From: JACCXG01 sp963785755
Lineage (GTDB): Bacteria; Acidobacteriota; Vicinamibacteria; Vicinamibacterales; 2-12-FULL-66-21
DNA: 64,000 bases
Assembly (NCBI GenBank): GCA_963785755.1
Contig: CAWAXG010000071.1
Span: 124,001 to 188,000 of the forward strand
Reading direction: 5' to 3'
In this document: piece by piece, positions 36,004 to 45,795 of the stretch
Layout: each line of letters begins with the position of its first letter
How positions within the stretch are numbered: the first letter of the stretch is position 1
Notes under the pieces: generated by a model
What the model saw: the letters and a program-made list of their open reading frames with translations, nothing else
Databases searched by the model: none
Told to the model about the DNA's origin: nothing
Position numbers and translations under genes: made by a program

Positions 36004-37100
36004 GCCAGATGTTCGAGTTTCACATCGCCGTGTTCCCTGGCGACGGGATTGGCGCGGAGGTCATGGCGCCATGCCTGTCGCTGCTGGATTCGCTCGCCGC
36101 GCGAACCGGCGGGTTCCGCCTGCGGTTCGATTCGCATCGGGCCGGCGCCGGGCTGTACCGGGAGGCGGGCGTTGCGTTGACGGACGAGGCGCTGCGGGCA
36201 GCGGAGTCGGCGCACGCGATCCTTCTCGGCGCGATGGGTCTGCCCGACGTCCGCTATCCGAACGGTACGGAGGTCGCCCCGCAGATCGAGCTCCGCGAGC
36301 GCTTCGAGCTGTACGCGGGAGTCCGCCCGGTCCGCGTGTTTCCGGGCGTGCCGGTTCCGCTATCGGATCCGCGCGCCCGCGGCATCGACTGCGTCCTGGT
36401 GCGGGAATCGACGGAAGGGTTGTTTGCGGCGAGGACGCTGACGCGGAGCGTAGCCGACGAGGCGGTGTTCGACACGATGCGGATTACCCGCGCCACGTCC
36501 GAGCGGTTGTTCGATTTCGCGTTCGCGCTCGCCCGCAAGCGGACACGGGACGGCCGGCGCGGGCGGGTCACCTGCATCGACAAGGCGAACGTGCTCCCCG
36601 CGATGGCCTTCTTCCGCCGTGTGTTCCTCGAGCGCGCGGCACGGTATCCCGACATCGATGCGGACTGCGTCTACGTCGACGCGGCGGCGCTTCGCCTCGT
36701 GCGTGCGCCGTGGGAGTTCGACGTGCTGGTGACCGAGAACATGTTCGGCGACATCCTCTCGGACCTCGGGGCGGCGCTCATGGGTGGAATGGGCATGGCG
36801 CCGTCGGCCGACATCGGCGATCGTCACGCCGTCTTCCAGCCCTGCCACGGCACGGCGCCGGATATCGCGGGACGCGGCCTGGCGAACCCTACCGCGATGT
36901 TCCTTTCCGCCGCCCTGATGCTCGACTGGCTCGGCGATCGGCACGGCGTGCCGGCCTGCTCGCGCGCCGCCCTCGACTTGACGCACGCGATCGAACGGAC
37001 GTTCGCCGATGGAACGCTGGTCGCTGTCGAGCACGGCGGCGATTCCGGAACTGCCAAGATAACGGAACGCGTCAGGCGCGAGCTCGGGACTGGGGACTAG
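36000..37100 (+). CDS. Isocitrate/isopropylmalate dehydrogenase-family enzyme
   Basis: This protein of about 366 aa shows GDGIGAEVM at the start, VRESTEG, NMFGDILSDLGAAL and GTAPDIAGRGLANPTA, the substrate, metal and NAD sites of the family of beta-hydroxyacid oxidative decarboxylases (LeuB, tartrate dehydrogenase, homoisocitrate dehydrogenase). No other leucine genes are nearby and the gene is coupled to a Gfo/Idh gene by a GTGA overlap (ATG at 36009 is an alternative start), so a tartrate-like or other sugar-acid substrate is more likely than isopropylmalate. The stop codon falls inside a GGGGACT microrepeat. Confidence 0.85.
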   Translation: MSQMFEFHIAVFPGDGIGAEVMAPCLSLLDSLAARTGGFRLRFDSHRAGAGLYREAGVALTDEALRAAESAHAILLGAMGLPDVRYPNGTEVAPQIELRERFELYAGVRPVRVFPGVPVPLSDPRARGIDCVLVRESTEGLFAARTLTRSVADEAVFDTMRITRATSERLFDFAFALARKRTRDGRRGRVTCIDKANVLPAMAFFRRVFLERAARYPDIDADCVYVDAAALRLVRAPWEFDVLVTENMFGDILSDLGAALMGGMGMAPSADIGDRHAVFQPCHGTAPDIAGRGLANPTAMFLSAALMLDWLGDRHGVPACSRAALDLTHAIERTFADGTLVAVEHGGDSGTAKITERVRRELGTGD

Positions 37101-37179
37101 GGAGTCTGGGGCGGGATCGGTGATCGGTGATCGGTGATCGGGGACCGGGATCGGGGACCGGGATCAAGGGATTAAGGAT
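37082..37179. repeat. GGGACT then GATCGGTGATCGG microrepeat tract
   Basis: Words GGGACTGGGGACTAGGGA give way to three GATCGGT units and two GGGACCGGGATC units. The tract overlaps the 3' end of the dehydrogenase gene, providing its last codons and stop. No gene follows until 37332. Confidence 0.75.
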
Positions 37180-37331
37180 CGCCGCTCAAGAGTGTATTGC
37201 GGTTTCGGTTTTGTAAATCCGGGGGGTCGGATCCGGCACACTGCGTCAAATCCGGGGCGCGTATGGTCGATCAGTGAGCGGTTGCCGCGGATTGGGGCGG
37301 GCACCGTCCTTGCTCCGTATGGTTTCGCTCC
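37180..37331. promoter_or_regulatory. Upstream region with direct repeats AAATCCGGGG
   Basis: This 150-bp stretch without a gene has two AAATCCGGGG copies (37215-37224 and 37248-37257), three helical turns apart. They may bind a regulator of the gene at 37332, but no promoter hexamers were identified. Confidence 0.3.
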
Positions 37332-37751
37332 ATGCTTTCACGATTGAAGGTTCGCCAGATGTTCAGGCGGGGCGAGACGCGGCTTCATGTCGCGATCGCG
37401 GTCGCCGTAATCGCGTTGGCCATTGCCGTCGTTCGCGCGCCGATGGTCGATGCGCTGCTGCATCGAGACGAATATCAGGCCGAGGTGCGTGCCCTCTACG
37501 ACTCGGTGCAGCCAGGGATGACGAAGGAGCAGGTGCAGCGGCTGCTTGATTCCGCCAGATATCCACACCTCCAGGTCCGGCGTACCGATGCCCACCTGTG
37601 GACGGCTGCCGCGCCACTGGAGCTCGGCGCCACGAACTGGGTGCTGTACATCGAGTTCGAGAACGGCCGCGTCTCGACGCTGGGGGTCCGCAGCGCCGAC
37701 GGCCGCGATGATCATCCCGAGGGGGCGCCGCATGACAAGCCACCGAGGTGA
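37332..37751 (+). CDS. Membrane-anchored SmpA/BamE-like small protein
   Basis: This 139-aa protein has one hydrophobic helix (VAIAVAVIALAIAVVRA) after a basic N-terminus and then a region like the SmpA/OmlA (BamE) fold: YDSVQPGMTKEQVQRLLDS, followed by beta strands ending in VLYIEFENGRVSTLGVR. No lipobox is seen, so it is unlikely to be BamE itself. Function unknown. It converges on the small gene at 37761. Confidence 0.6.
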   Translation: MLSRLKVRQMFRRGETRLHVAIAVAVIALAIAVVRAPMVDALLHRDEYQAEVRALYDSVQPGMTKEQVQRLLDSARYPHLQVRRTDAHLWTAAAPLELGATNWVLYIEFENGRVSTLGVRSADGRDDHPEGAPHDKPPR

Positions 37752-37760
37752 TCGGCCGAC

Positions 37761-38054
37761 TCACTGACGATCGAATACCGCCTTCGCTTCCACCGAATTG
37801 AACGTCAGGCTCTCGATCCGCGATGTGAGCACGAGCCGATCGTTGCCGTCGATGGACCAGACCCTGGTCAGCTTCCGCTGCGCGCTGGAGAACTCCTGCT
37901 TGATGTTCAGGCGATCCCATTTCGACTTCACTTTGACCGTGCCGCGAGGGACCTCCATCTCGGAGGTCTTGTCGTCCAGCTTGAACGCCCATTCGCCGCG
38001 TGGATCCTTGAGCAGCATCGTGCAGGCCGCGATGGGGAGGTGTCGCGGCTTCAT
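37761..38054 (-). CDS. Small conserved-looking protein coupled to ThuA fusion gene
   Basis: This 97-aa protein begins at 38054, where its ATG overlaps the TGA of the upstream ThuA fusion (ATGA), so it is translated with it. The sequence is beta-rich (GEWAFKLDDKTSEMEVPRGTVKVKSKW, RKLTRVWSIDGNDRLVLTSRI), resembling small lipocalin-like or DUF-type sandwiches. No signal peptide or catalytic motif recognised. Confidence 0.6.
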   Translation of the reverse strand: MKPRHLPIAACTMLLKDPRGEWAFKLDDKTSEMEVPRGTVKVKSKWDRLNIKQEFSSAQRKLTRVWSIDGNDRLVLTSRIESLTFNSVEAKAVFDRQ

Positions 38055-41000
38055 GGCGTCACCCGCCCGGCCCACTTGACCGCGTTGGTGAGAAGCGTCT
38101 TGAACGCCGGCAGGTCGTGCACGCGCTGATCGTGGCCGAGCGTGATGCCGACGATCCGTGCGGTCGGATGCTGGGTCGTCCACACGGCCGGATGCGGCTT
38201 GCCGAACTTGACGCTCGGCGACGTATCCGCGAGCACCTCGATCGGCGTCGTGCCGGCGGGGACTTTGTCCGCCTCCGCGTTCATGTAATAGAGCTCGTCC
38301 TCGACGTCGAATGACGCGGGGACGTCTTTCATGACTGGATGACCTGGTCTCACGGCATTGACCGCGAACTTCGCGATCTTGTCGTGGCCGCGAGAGCCGC
38401 CGCCGACGACCGCCGCGTTCAGCTCCGGCCATTGCGGATAGCCGTACCACGTGCCGGGATGCAGCATCACCAGTCCCTTGCCGGCGGCGGCGAAGTCGAA
38501 CAGCGCCTTTCGATAGGCGGGCGTGTCGAAGAACTGGCGGTTCACGCTGATCACGGCGACGTCGGCGTTGGCGAGCTCCGCGGCCGCCTGATCGCGATCC
38601 TCCGTGTAGCTCACGCTGAGTCCTGCCGCTTCGAGAGTGGCCACGTCGGTGCCGCCGAAGAACTGACCGAAGTTGTGCGAGCTGCCGCCGCCGATGACGA
38701 GGACCTTGGTCTTGCCCGCGGTCCAGGCAACAGGCTTCGACGGCGGCAGGGGACTGTCGCCGCGTCCCCCTTCTTTCGGTCCTGATGTGGGAGCCGGAGC
38801 AGGCGCGGCCTGACCCGATCGGGATGGCGATGGCGTGACGCCCGCGGCTGGTTCATCGCCCGCCGTGATCGCGACAGTCGCCGGGACGACATCGGTATCG
38901 AAACTCTCCAGCACGACCTTCGACAGGGTCCCCTTCTTGCCGAGGTTCAGCGCGAAGTAGCGAAGCTGGCCGACCCGAGTGAAATCTCCGGCGTTGCGGC
39001 TGAGGGGCACGTCGGCCTGAACGAAGGCATCCGCGATGTGTTCGCCGTTCTTGATGACGTGTTGTTCGGTGCTGCCATCGGCGAAGTGCACGGTCACGTT
39101 CATCGCCGGTTTGCCGCGGGCCGCGTCGCCGCCGACCGGCCAGGCCCAGCCGCCGACGCCGCCCAGGAAATGCAGGCTCGAGGCGGTCACAATCGTGGGG
39201 ATCTCCACCCGCTGCGGGAATTCGTCCGAGATGTTGCCGCTGCCCGGCCCCCCTTTGAGCGCGATGATGTTGAATCCGTTGGGCGACCGGGCCGGATCCA
39301 TCACGAAGAACGGCACGCCGGCCACCGAGACGTCGCCGAACCGGTGCAGCGTCACCGTCTCGTTCCGCTCTTCCTCGCGCCGGAACCCGCGCCGGGTGTC
39401 CGCGGTGTAGGCCTGACGCAGATTGAGGACGCGGAACTTCTGATCGGCCGCGATGAACGTGAGGATGTCGCGCAGGGCTTCGGCACCCATCGAATCGAGG
39501 CCTTCGGGCATGAGCGAGCGCCGCGTGTTCTCGCGCGTCGCGATATCCTCCTTCCTGATCTCGACGTCGCCGGCCGGGCTGCGCAGCATCAGGCCCGCGG
39601 CGTTCTCGCTCGCCACGACGCCCACCAGCACCTCCCCCCGCTTCGTCGTCACGTTCCATTGCCAGAAGCTCGGATCGACTTCGCGGTTGGGATCGACGAT
39701 GGCCGTGAGCAGCTCGGCGCGGCCGTGCGCACCCATTCCGTTCAACGGCGGACCGGCGTCGCTCTTGCCGAGGTCTCCAAGCTTGTGGCAGCTCGCGCAC
39801 GCCGCGGTGAAGAGCGTGCGGCCTCTCGCTGCGTCGCCGGGCTTGTCCACCTCGGGCAGCAGGGTCGCGATGATGTCCGCCTTTTCCTTCGTTCGCGGCG
39901 TCAGCGCATCGAGGAGCGTCGCGGCCTGCTGCGCGACCTGCCGATTGGGATGGGTCCGGAGACGCGCGAGATTGGCGGGACCGAGATTCGCCGGCGTGAG
40001 GCGGCCACTCTTGAGGCCGTCGAGCAGCGCGAGCGCCGAGTCGGGGCGCTTCATCACCTGATCGAACACGGCGGGGGAGCCGGTGCGGGCGAGCGCCGCC
40101 ACCAGCACGGCGTCGACATCGCTGCCCGTGGACGTGCTCAAGGTGGCGATCAGGCGCTGCCTGGACGGTTCCGGCGTCTTGGGATCGCCGATCGCCGCTT
40201 CGATCGCTTTGAGCGCGTCGGCGCGGTATCGCGGCATGGCGATCAGGCCCGCGGCGATCTCGGCGCGGCGTTCATCGCTCGTCCTGGAGTCGGCGAGGTC
40301 GCGCAGGAGAGCGGATCCCCGCGCTTCCGCGGCGGTCCGGAGCGCGCCTGCGCGATCCCACTTCGCGGCCATCGCCAGCGCCGCGGCGTCCGTTGCCGGA
40401 TCGTCGAGCAGTTTCTGCAGCGCCTGGATCGCGGCAGGGCTGAGCGCAACGGTGGTATCGGAGAGCTGTGCGACAGCGCGGACGACGGCGGTCTTGAGCG
40501 GCGCGGCTTCTGGACGCGCGTTCGCGGCGAGGACCAGCAACTGGCTGACGTGGTCGGGCCGCACCGAGGGACCGAGGGCCGTCACGAAGTCGGTCAGGGC
40601 CTGCGGCCGATCGTAAGCGAAAGCGTCAGCGATATAGGCTGGAGCGGATTCCGTCGCCGCGGCGACGATCGCCGATCTCGTCCAGTTGTCGGACGCCTGG
40701 GCGAACGTGTCGAGAAACGTCTTGCGCCCGGCGGGTGTGTCCGCGGCCCGCGCCCGCTCGTGAAGCTCGAGCACCTTGCTGCCCATCGGCCTCTTGAGTG
40801 CGACGAGACGGGCATCGGACGCATGATTCTCCTGCGCGAGCCGCCACGCGTTCAGCTTGACGTGCGCGTTCGGGCTCGTCTCCATGACCCGGATCAGCGA
40901 CGGCAGGTCGGCTCGATTCAGTGACGGCACATCGAGGGTGCGCGCCTGTTTGTGCTGCACGCGCCAGATCCGGCCGAAGTAGTGGTCGCGATCCGGCCGC

Positions 41001-43034
41001 ACCGCGGCGTTCGCGGGTCCGTGGAGCGGGCCGCGCGTGTCGTTGTGGATGACGGCCTGGTTGTAGAAGTCGACGACATAGAGCGCGCCATCAGGGCCAA
41101 CCCGCGTCTCGATCGGGCGGAACCAGAGATCGCGGCTGCGCATGAACTCGGTTTGCGCGCGCGCCGGGTCCTTCTCGGTCGTGTAGCTCACGCCGTCGGG
41201 CTTCACGAACTGCTGATGGACGAGGTTCAGCGTGGGCTCGCCGGTGAAGTAGGCGGTTCGCCAGTTGTCGGGCCACGCGCCGCCCTCGTAGATCGCACAG
41301 CCGGCAGCCGCCGTGAACTGACCGACCAGATCGATCTGGACGTAGGCCTGCTCGGGCCACGAGAGCAGCGGGTAGGTCGCCTGTCCGGTGATCATGCCCT
41401 TCCACGACGTCGTGTTCGGAATCCGTCCCTTCGCGAGCACGTACTCCGGCAGCACCGTGTGGAAGAACACCGTGCCGCTCGTCGGCTGCGTCCAGAACAC
41501 CTGGCCGTCCCACGTGATGTCCAGCCCCCAGGTGTTGCCGCCACGGCTGCTGGTACTGCTCGAAGGCGGTGCCGTCAGGCTTGAAGCGCACAACGCCGCT
41601 GCCGTCGCGCCCGAACTCCTTCTTGCCGTCGGGGGATGTGACCATGCCGGTGCTGTATCCGTGCGTGGCGTAGATCCAGCCGTCGAGCCCCCAGCGCAGG
41701 TTGTTGATGACGGCATGCGTGTCGAAGATGCCGAGGCCGGTGTAGAGCTTCGTGCGTTTGTCCGCCACCTCGTCCTTGTTCGTGTCCTCGAGATACCAGA
41801 GGTCCGGCGAGGTCGCCGCGATGACGCCGTTCCGGTAGAAGACGAATCCCGTCACGAGCTCGAGCTTGTCGGCGAACACGTGCTTGCGATCCATCACGCC
41901 GTCGCGGTTGGTGTCGGACAGGATCGAAATCGTGTCCTCGGGATCGCGGGCCTGCCGCGTCGGTTGCAGCGATCCCGTGTCCTTCCATGGCGTGGTGTTC
42001 GGTATCCGACGGCCGTTCGGATACTCGGGCGTCTCCGCCACCCAGAGGCGGCCCCGCTCGTCCCAGTCGATGTTCATCGCCTTATGGATGAGGGGCTCCG
42101 AGGCGACGAGGGTCAGGTCGAACTCCGGATGTACCTCGATCCGCGCGGCGGCCTTCGCCGGATGCGTCGGCCCGCCGTCGACGTAGCGGAGGGCGTCGCC
42201 GGTCTCGTCCTTCTTCAACAGCTCGTCGGCGCTCTTGCGTTTGCCGGCCCAGGCGATGCCGCGCAGCAGGATCGAGCGGTAGTTCGGGCGATTGAAGTTC
42301 TCGTAGAGGTGCCCGGGGATCGACACGAACGCGCGATACGGTGTGCGCGCCCCGTCCAGCGTCCGTTCGTACGTCCACATCTGCGGCTGGACGTCGTAGA
42401 TGCTGACCCGCTTGCCGCCGCCCGTCAGCTCGTCGGCGCGCCGCTGGAACCCGGCGTTCCTGGCCCCCGCCGCCTTGGGGGTATACGCCGCGGCGAGCAC
42501 CTGCGCCTGCGGCAGCAGATCCATGTCGTAGTAAATCTCATCGTCCATTGCCCAGTTCGACGCGTCCCGGGTGATCGGGCTGTCGCGGTCCGTGAAATAG
42601 AGGTGCATCGGACCTTCGAGCCATCGTGTGACCCCCTCACGCCAGGACCCGCCGACGATGGTCTTGAACCAGTCGGGGTCGCGCGAGACGGCGCCGGCGT
42701 GGATCACCACGAGCCCGCCGCCGCGAGCGAGGAACTCGTCGAGGTTGCGGCGCTCCGTCGCGTCGGTGATGTTGCCCGCTTCCTGCGCGTGCAGGACCAG
42801 GACGTCCGTCTGGTCGAGCTGTGCCTTGGTGGGGAACGCCTCCGAGCCGGTGGCGCGTGCGCCGCGGGCATTGAGGAGCGGCACCCACTCGCGGAGGAAT
42901 CGCGGATGGTCGTGCGCGCCAGGTCCGTGCGATTTCGGCCCGGAGCGGATGAAGACCCGCAGCGGATCCTGAAAGGCGGAGGAGGAGCTCAACCCGGAGC
43001 AGAAGACGGCGGCGAGGATGAGGAAGCGTTTCAT
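38051..43034 (-). pseudogene. ThuA-dehydrogenase-HEAT-cytochrome c-ThuA fusion, one frameshift
   Basis: Two frames join near 41,552 on the minus strand; removing one base there gives a single exported protein of about 1,660 aa starting at 43034 (signal MKRFLILAAVFCSGLSSSSA). Domains in order: a ThuA-like domain (HPRFLREWVPLL, GGGLVVIHAGA; about 43,000-42,250), a PVC-type membrane-bound dehydrogenase propeller (IDWDERGRLWVAETPEYP, DLTLVASEP), alpha-helical HEAT-like repeats, a c-type cytochrome with CASCHKLG (nt about 39,780-39,801), a galactose-binding-like sandwich (FNIIALKGGPGSG), a Pro-rich linker and a second ThuA domain (GGGSSHNFGQFFGG, MLHPGTWYGYPQWPELN). ThuA proteins take part in trehalose/3-keto-sugar metabolism; the heme suggests periplasmic electron transfer. 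Single frame slip suggests consensus error more than decay. Confidence 0.82.
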
Positions 43035-43078
43035 GGCAAACGTGTTATACCCACGGCTTCGGACCGGGTCAAACGAAT

Positions 43079-43134
43079 AGGGATCCCTGATCCCCGATCC
43101 CTGATCCCGATCCCCAATACCCGAAACCCGCGTA
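43079..43134. repeat. GATCCCTGATCCC microrepeat tract
   Basis: About five GATCCC(C)T/GATCCCC words run in series between the divergent ThuA fusion and Tm-1-like genes, matching the family at 20627-20674 and 37082-37179. Confidence 0.75.
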
Positions 43135-43152
43135 TAACTACTGCTCACGCCC

Positions 43153-44394
43153 ATGCCGTCCGTTTATCTCTTCGCGACGCTCGATACCAAGGGCCGGGAG
43201 GCGGCCTACATCCGCGATCTCCTCACGTCCTGGGACGTAGCCGTAACGCTGGTCGATGTGGGCGCGCTCGGGACACCCGCGGTCCGGGCCGACCTGACGC
43301 GTGAGCGCGTCTTCGAGCTCGCCGGGACGACCCTCGACGCGGTGCGCGCGAAGGCCGACCGCGGCGAGGCCGTGACGCTGGCGGCGCTGGCGGCGGCGCG
43401 GATCGCTCGCGACGCGTACGCCAGCGGCGATCTTGCCGGCGTGCTCGGGCTTGGAGGATCCGCGGGCACCACTATCGCGACGAGCGCGATGAAGGCGCTG
43501 CCGCTCGGCGTGCCGAAGGTGATGGTGAGCACGCTCGCGTCGGGCATGGTTCGGCAGTTCGTCGGCGACAAGGACATCTTCATGCTCAACGCGGTCGTCG
43601 ACATCCTCGGCATCAACCGCGTGAGCCGACAGGTGCTGTCGCAGGCGGCGCGCGCGATGGCCGGGCTCGTGACGCATCCCGCGCCCGAGCCTCGCGGCGA
43701 CGACAAGCCGCTCGTCGCCGCGACCATGTTCGGCGTGACGACACCTTGCATCGAGCGCGCGCGCGAGACGCTGGAGCGCGCCGGGTGCGAGGTGCTCGTG
43801 TTCCACGCGACCGGAAACGGCGGGCAGGCCATGGAGTCGCTGATCGGCGAAGGGCTCATTGCCGGCGTCCTCGACATCACGACCACGGAGCTCGCCGACG
43901 AGCACGTCGGCGGCTTTCTCACCGCCGGACCCGATCGCCTGACCGCGGCGGGGAAGGCCGGCATCCCGCAGGTCGTCTCGACCGGCGCGCTCGACATGGT
44001 CAACTTCTACGCGCCCGAGTCGGTGCCCGCGATCTTCAAGGATCGAACCTTCTATCGCCACAACGCGAACGTGACGCTGATGCGGACGACTCCGGAGGAG
44101 AATGTCAGAATCGGCGGCGACATCGCGCGCAAGCTGGGCCGGGCCACCGGGCCGGTCACGGTGCTGCTCCCCGGGCTCGGCGTCTCCGCGATCGATCGGG
44201 AAGGGCAGCCGTTCGATGATCCCGTGGCGCGGCGGGCGCTGCACGACACGATCCGAGCGGAGCTGCGGGGCGCGGATGTGCGGGAGCTCGATCTGCACAT
44301 CAACGATGCCGAATTCGCGGACGCGGCCGCGCACACGCTGCTCGAGTTGATGAAGACCGCGACGGCACACCATCTTCCGGGAGGGCGTCAGTGA
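43153..44394 (+). CDS. Tm-1-like ATP-binding domain protein (UPF0261)
   Basis: This 413-aa protein matches the UPF0261/Tm-1-like family along its whole length: SVYLFATLDTKGREAAYI at the start, GLGGSAGTTIATSAMKALPLGVPKVMVSTLASG, and DITTTELADEHVGG. The plant homologue Tm-1 binds ATP and inhibits tobamovirus replication; the bacterial role is unknown. First of three translationally coupled genes; stop and next GTG start overlap as GTGA at 44391. Confidence 0.9.
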   Translation: MPSVYLFATLDTKGREAAYIRDLLTSWDVAVTLVDVGALGTPAVRADLTRERVFELAGTTLDAVRAKADRGEAVTLAALAAARIARDAYASGDLAGVLGLGGSAGTTIATSAMKALPLGVPKVMVSTLASGMVRQFVGDKDIFMLNAVVDILGINRVSRQVLSQAARAMAGLVTHPAPEPRGDDKPLVAATMFGVTTPCIERARETLERAGCEVLVFHATGNGGQAMESLIGEGLIAGVLDITTTELADEHVGGFLTAGPDRLTAAGKAGIPQVVSTGALDMVNFYAPESVPAIFKDRTFYRHNANVTLMRTTPEENVRIGGDIARKLGRATGPVTVLLPGLGVSAIDREGQPFDDPVARRALHDTIRAELRGADVRELDLHINDAEFADAAAHTLLELMKTATAHHLPGGRQ

Positions 44395-45254
44395 CCGTGG
44401 ACAATTCGAGGGCGGGGATTCTGAAGCGATTCCGCGAGCAGATCGCGCGCGGCGAGCCGATCATCGGCGGCGGCGCCGGCACCGGGCTGTCCGCGGTCAG
44501 CGAGGAGGCCGGCGGCATCGATCTCCTGATCGTTTACAACTCCGGCCGCTACCGCATGGCTGGCCGCGGCAGCTCCGCGGGTCTCCTGGCTTACGGCAAC
44601 GCCAACCAGATCGTGAAGGAGATGGCGTACGAGGTGCTGCCCGTCGTCAAGCGCACGCCCGTGCTCGCCGGCGTCAACGGCACCGATCCGTTCATCATCC
44701 CCAGGCTGTTTCTCGAGGAGCTCCGCACGCTCGGATTCGCCGGCATCCAGAATTTCCCGACCGTCGGCCTCTTCGACGGCGACATGCGCCAGGCGTTCGA
44801 GGAGACCGGCATGAGCTATCAGCTCGAGGTGGACATCATCCGCCTCGCGCGTCAGCTCGATTTCCTGACGACCCCTTATGTCTTCAACACGTCCGAGGCC
44901 GAGCGCATGGCCGATGCCGGGGCCGATCTCGTCGTGGCCCACATGGGCGTGACCACCGGCGGGTCGATCGGCGCGAAGAGCTCGAAGACGCTGGCCGACT
45001 GCGTCACGCGGATTCAGGACATCGCGGATGCGGCGCGCGGGGTGAATCCGGACGTCATGGTCATCTGTCATGGCGGGCCAATCTCCGAACCGGCAGACGC
45101 CGGCTACATCATCAAGAACTGCCGCGGCGTGGATGGGTTCTATGGCGCCAGCTCGGTCGAGCGTCTGCCCGCCGAACGGGCCATCGCCGAGCAGATTCGG
45201 ACGTTCAAGAGCATCCGGCTGCCGGCAGGGGTCGGGAAGGCAGGGGCGCGATGA
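44391..45254 (+). CDS. TIM-barrel phosphoenolpyruvate-hydrolase-family protein
   Basis: This 287-aa protein belongs to the PF09370 TIM-barrel family: GGGAGTGLSAVSEEAGGIDLLIVYNSGRYRMAGRGS near the start and GFAGIQNFPTVGLFDGDMRQ. In plant and fungal genomes this domain is often fused to the C-terminus of Tm-1-like proteins, so the pair here is the split form. A phosphonopyruvate/PEP-type chemistry is inferred from the fold. The start overlaps the previous stop, and its own stop overlaps the next ATG (ATGA). Confidence 0.88.
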   Translation: MTVDNSRAGILKRFREQIARGEPIIGGGAGTGLSAVSEEAGGIDLLIVYNSGRYRMAGRGSSAGLLAYGNANQIVKEMAYEVLPVVKRTPVLAGVNGTDPFIIPRLFLEELRTLGFAGIQNFPTVGLFDGDMRQAFEETGMSYQLEVDIIRLARQLDFLTTPYVFNTSEAERMADAGADLVVAHMGVTTGGSIGAKSSKTLADCVTRIQDIADAARGVNPDVMVICHGGPISEPADAGYIIKNCRGVDGFYGASSVERLPAERAIAEQIRTFKSIRLPAGVGKAGAR

Positions 45255-45733
45255 GCCCGAAAGCGGCGCGGCCGCTCCGGTTCGTCACCGCGAAGACCGC
45301 GGAGATCGAGCTCGCTCCCTGGGGCAGGCACTGGTGGCTGTCCAAGCCCGAGCTGACCGGAACGCGGCAGCTCACGCTCGTGCGCGTGACCATGCGCCCG
45401 GGCACGGGCCATCGGTTTCACTACCATCCCACCCGCGAGGAGATCATCTATATCGTCGATGGCGTCGCCGAGCAGTGGGTGGATCGCGAGAAGCGGACGC
45501 TCCGGGCCGGCGAATGCGCCTTCATTCCCGAGAACGTCGTGCACGCGATCCACAACGTGTCGAGCAAGCCGATGTCCTTTCTGGCCATCCTCTCGCCGGC
45601 CGAGGCGCCCGGGCCGTTCCTGATCGATTGCTACGACGACGAGCCGTGGCGCAGCCTGCGCACGCCGGCCGCGAAGCGCGCCGCGACGCGGAAGAGCGCA
45701 CCGCGTCGGGGGCTCACGCCAAAGGGCAAGTAG
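45251..45733 (+). CDS. Cupin-domain protein
   Basis: This 160-aa protein has the two cupin motifs: GTGHRFHYHPTREEIIYIVDG (metal-binding HxH...E) and FIPENVVHAIHNV (metal-binding His), then a basic tail. Such small cupins bind sugars or act as isomerases/dioxygenases. Third of the coupled operon, starting at an ATGA overlap. May process the small-molecule product of the Tm-1/TIM-barrel pair. Confidence 0.82.
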   Translation: MSPKAARPLRFVTAKTAEIELAPWGRHWWLSKPELTGTRQLTLVRVTMRPGTGHRFHYHPTREEIIYIVDGVAEQWVDREKRTLRAGECAFIPENVVHAIHNVSSKPMSFLAILSPAEAPGPFLIDCYDDEPWRSLRTPAAKRAATRKSAPRRGLTPKGK

Positions 45734-45795
45734 CAAGGCGCTAGTCCCCCCCAACCCTTTCCGCGCGTCTTCGTCCAACCTTCCGAGGTGCTGGG

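Noticed and set aside
36000..37100. leuB (leucine biosynthesis)
   Set aside because: Family match is good but context is sugar-acid metabolism, without leuA, leuC or leuD.
37082..37179. CRISPR-like or origin repeat
   Set aside because: Repeat unit about 7-10 bp, no spacers, no cas genes and no DnaA-box or replication gene.
39038..40924. Plus-strand open frame of 628 codons
   Set aside because: Antisense shadow of the ThuA fusion gene, whose heme site and repeats are on the minus strand.
41545..41556. Programmed ribosomal frameshift in the ThuA fusion
   Set aside because: No slippery heptamer or downstream structure; other frameshifts nearby make a consensus error or mutation simpler.
41388..43304. 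Plus-strand open frame of 638 codons
   Set aside because: Antisense to the N-terminal ThuA/dehydrogenase part and runs into the Tm-1-like gene; no motif.
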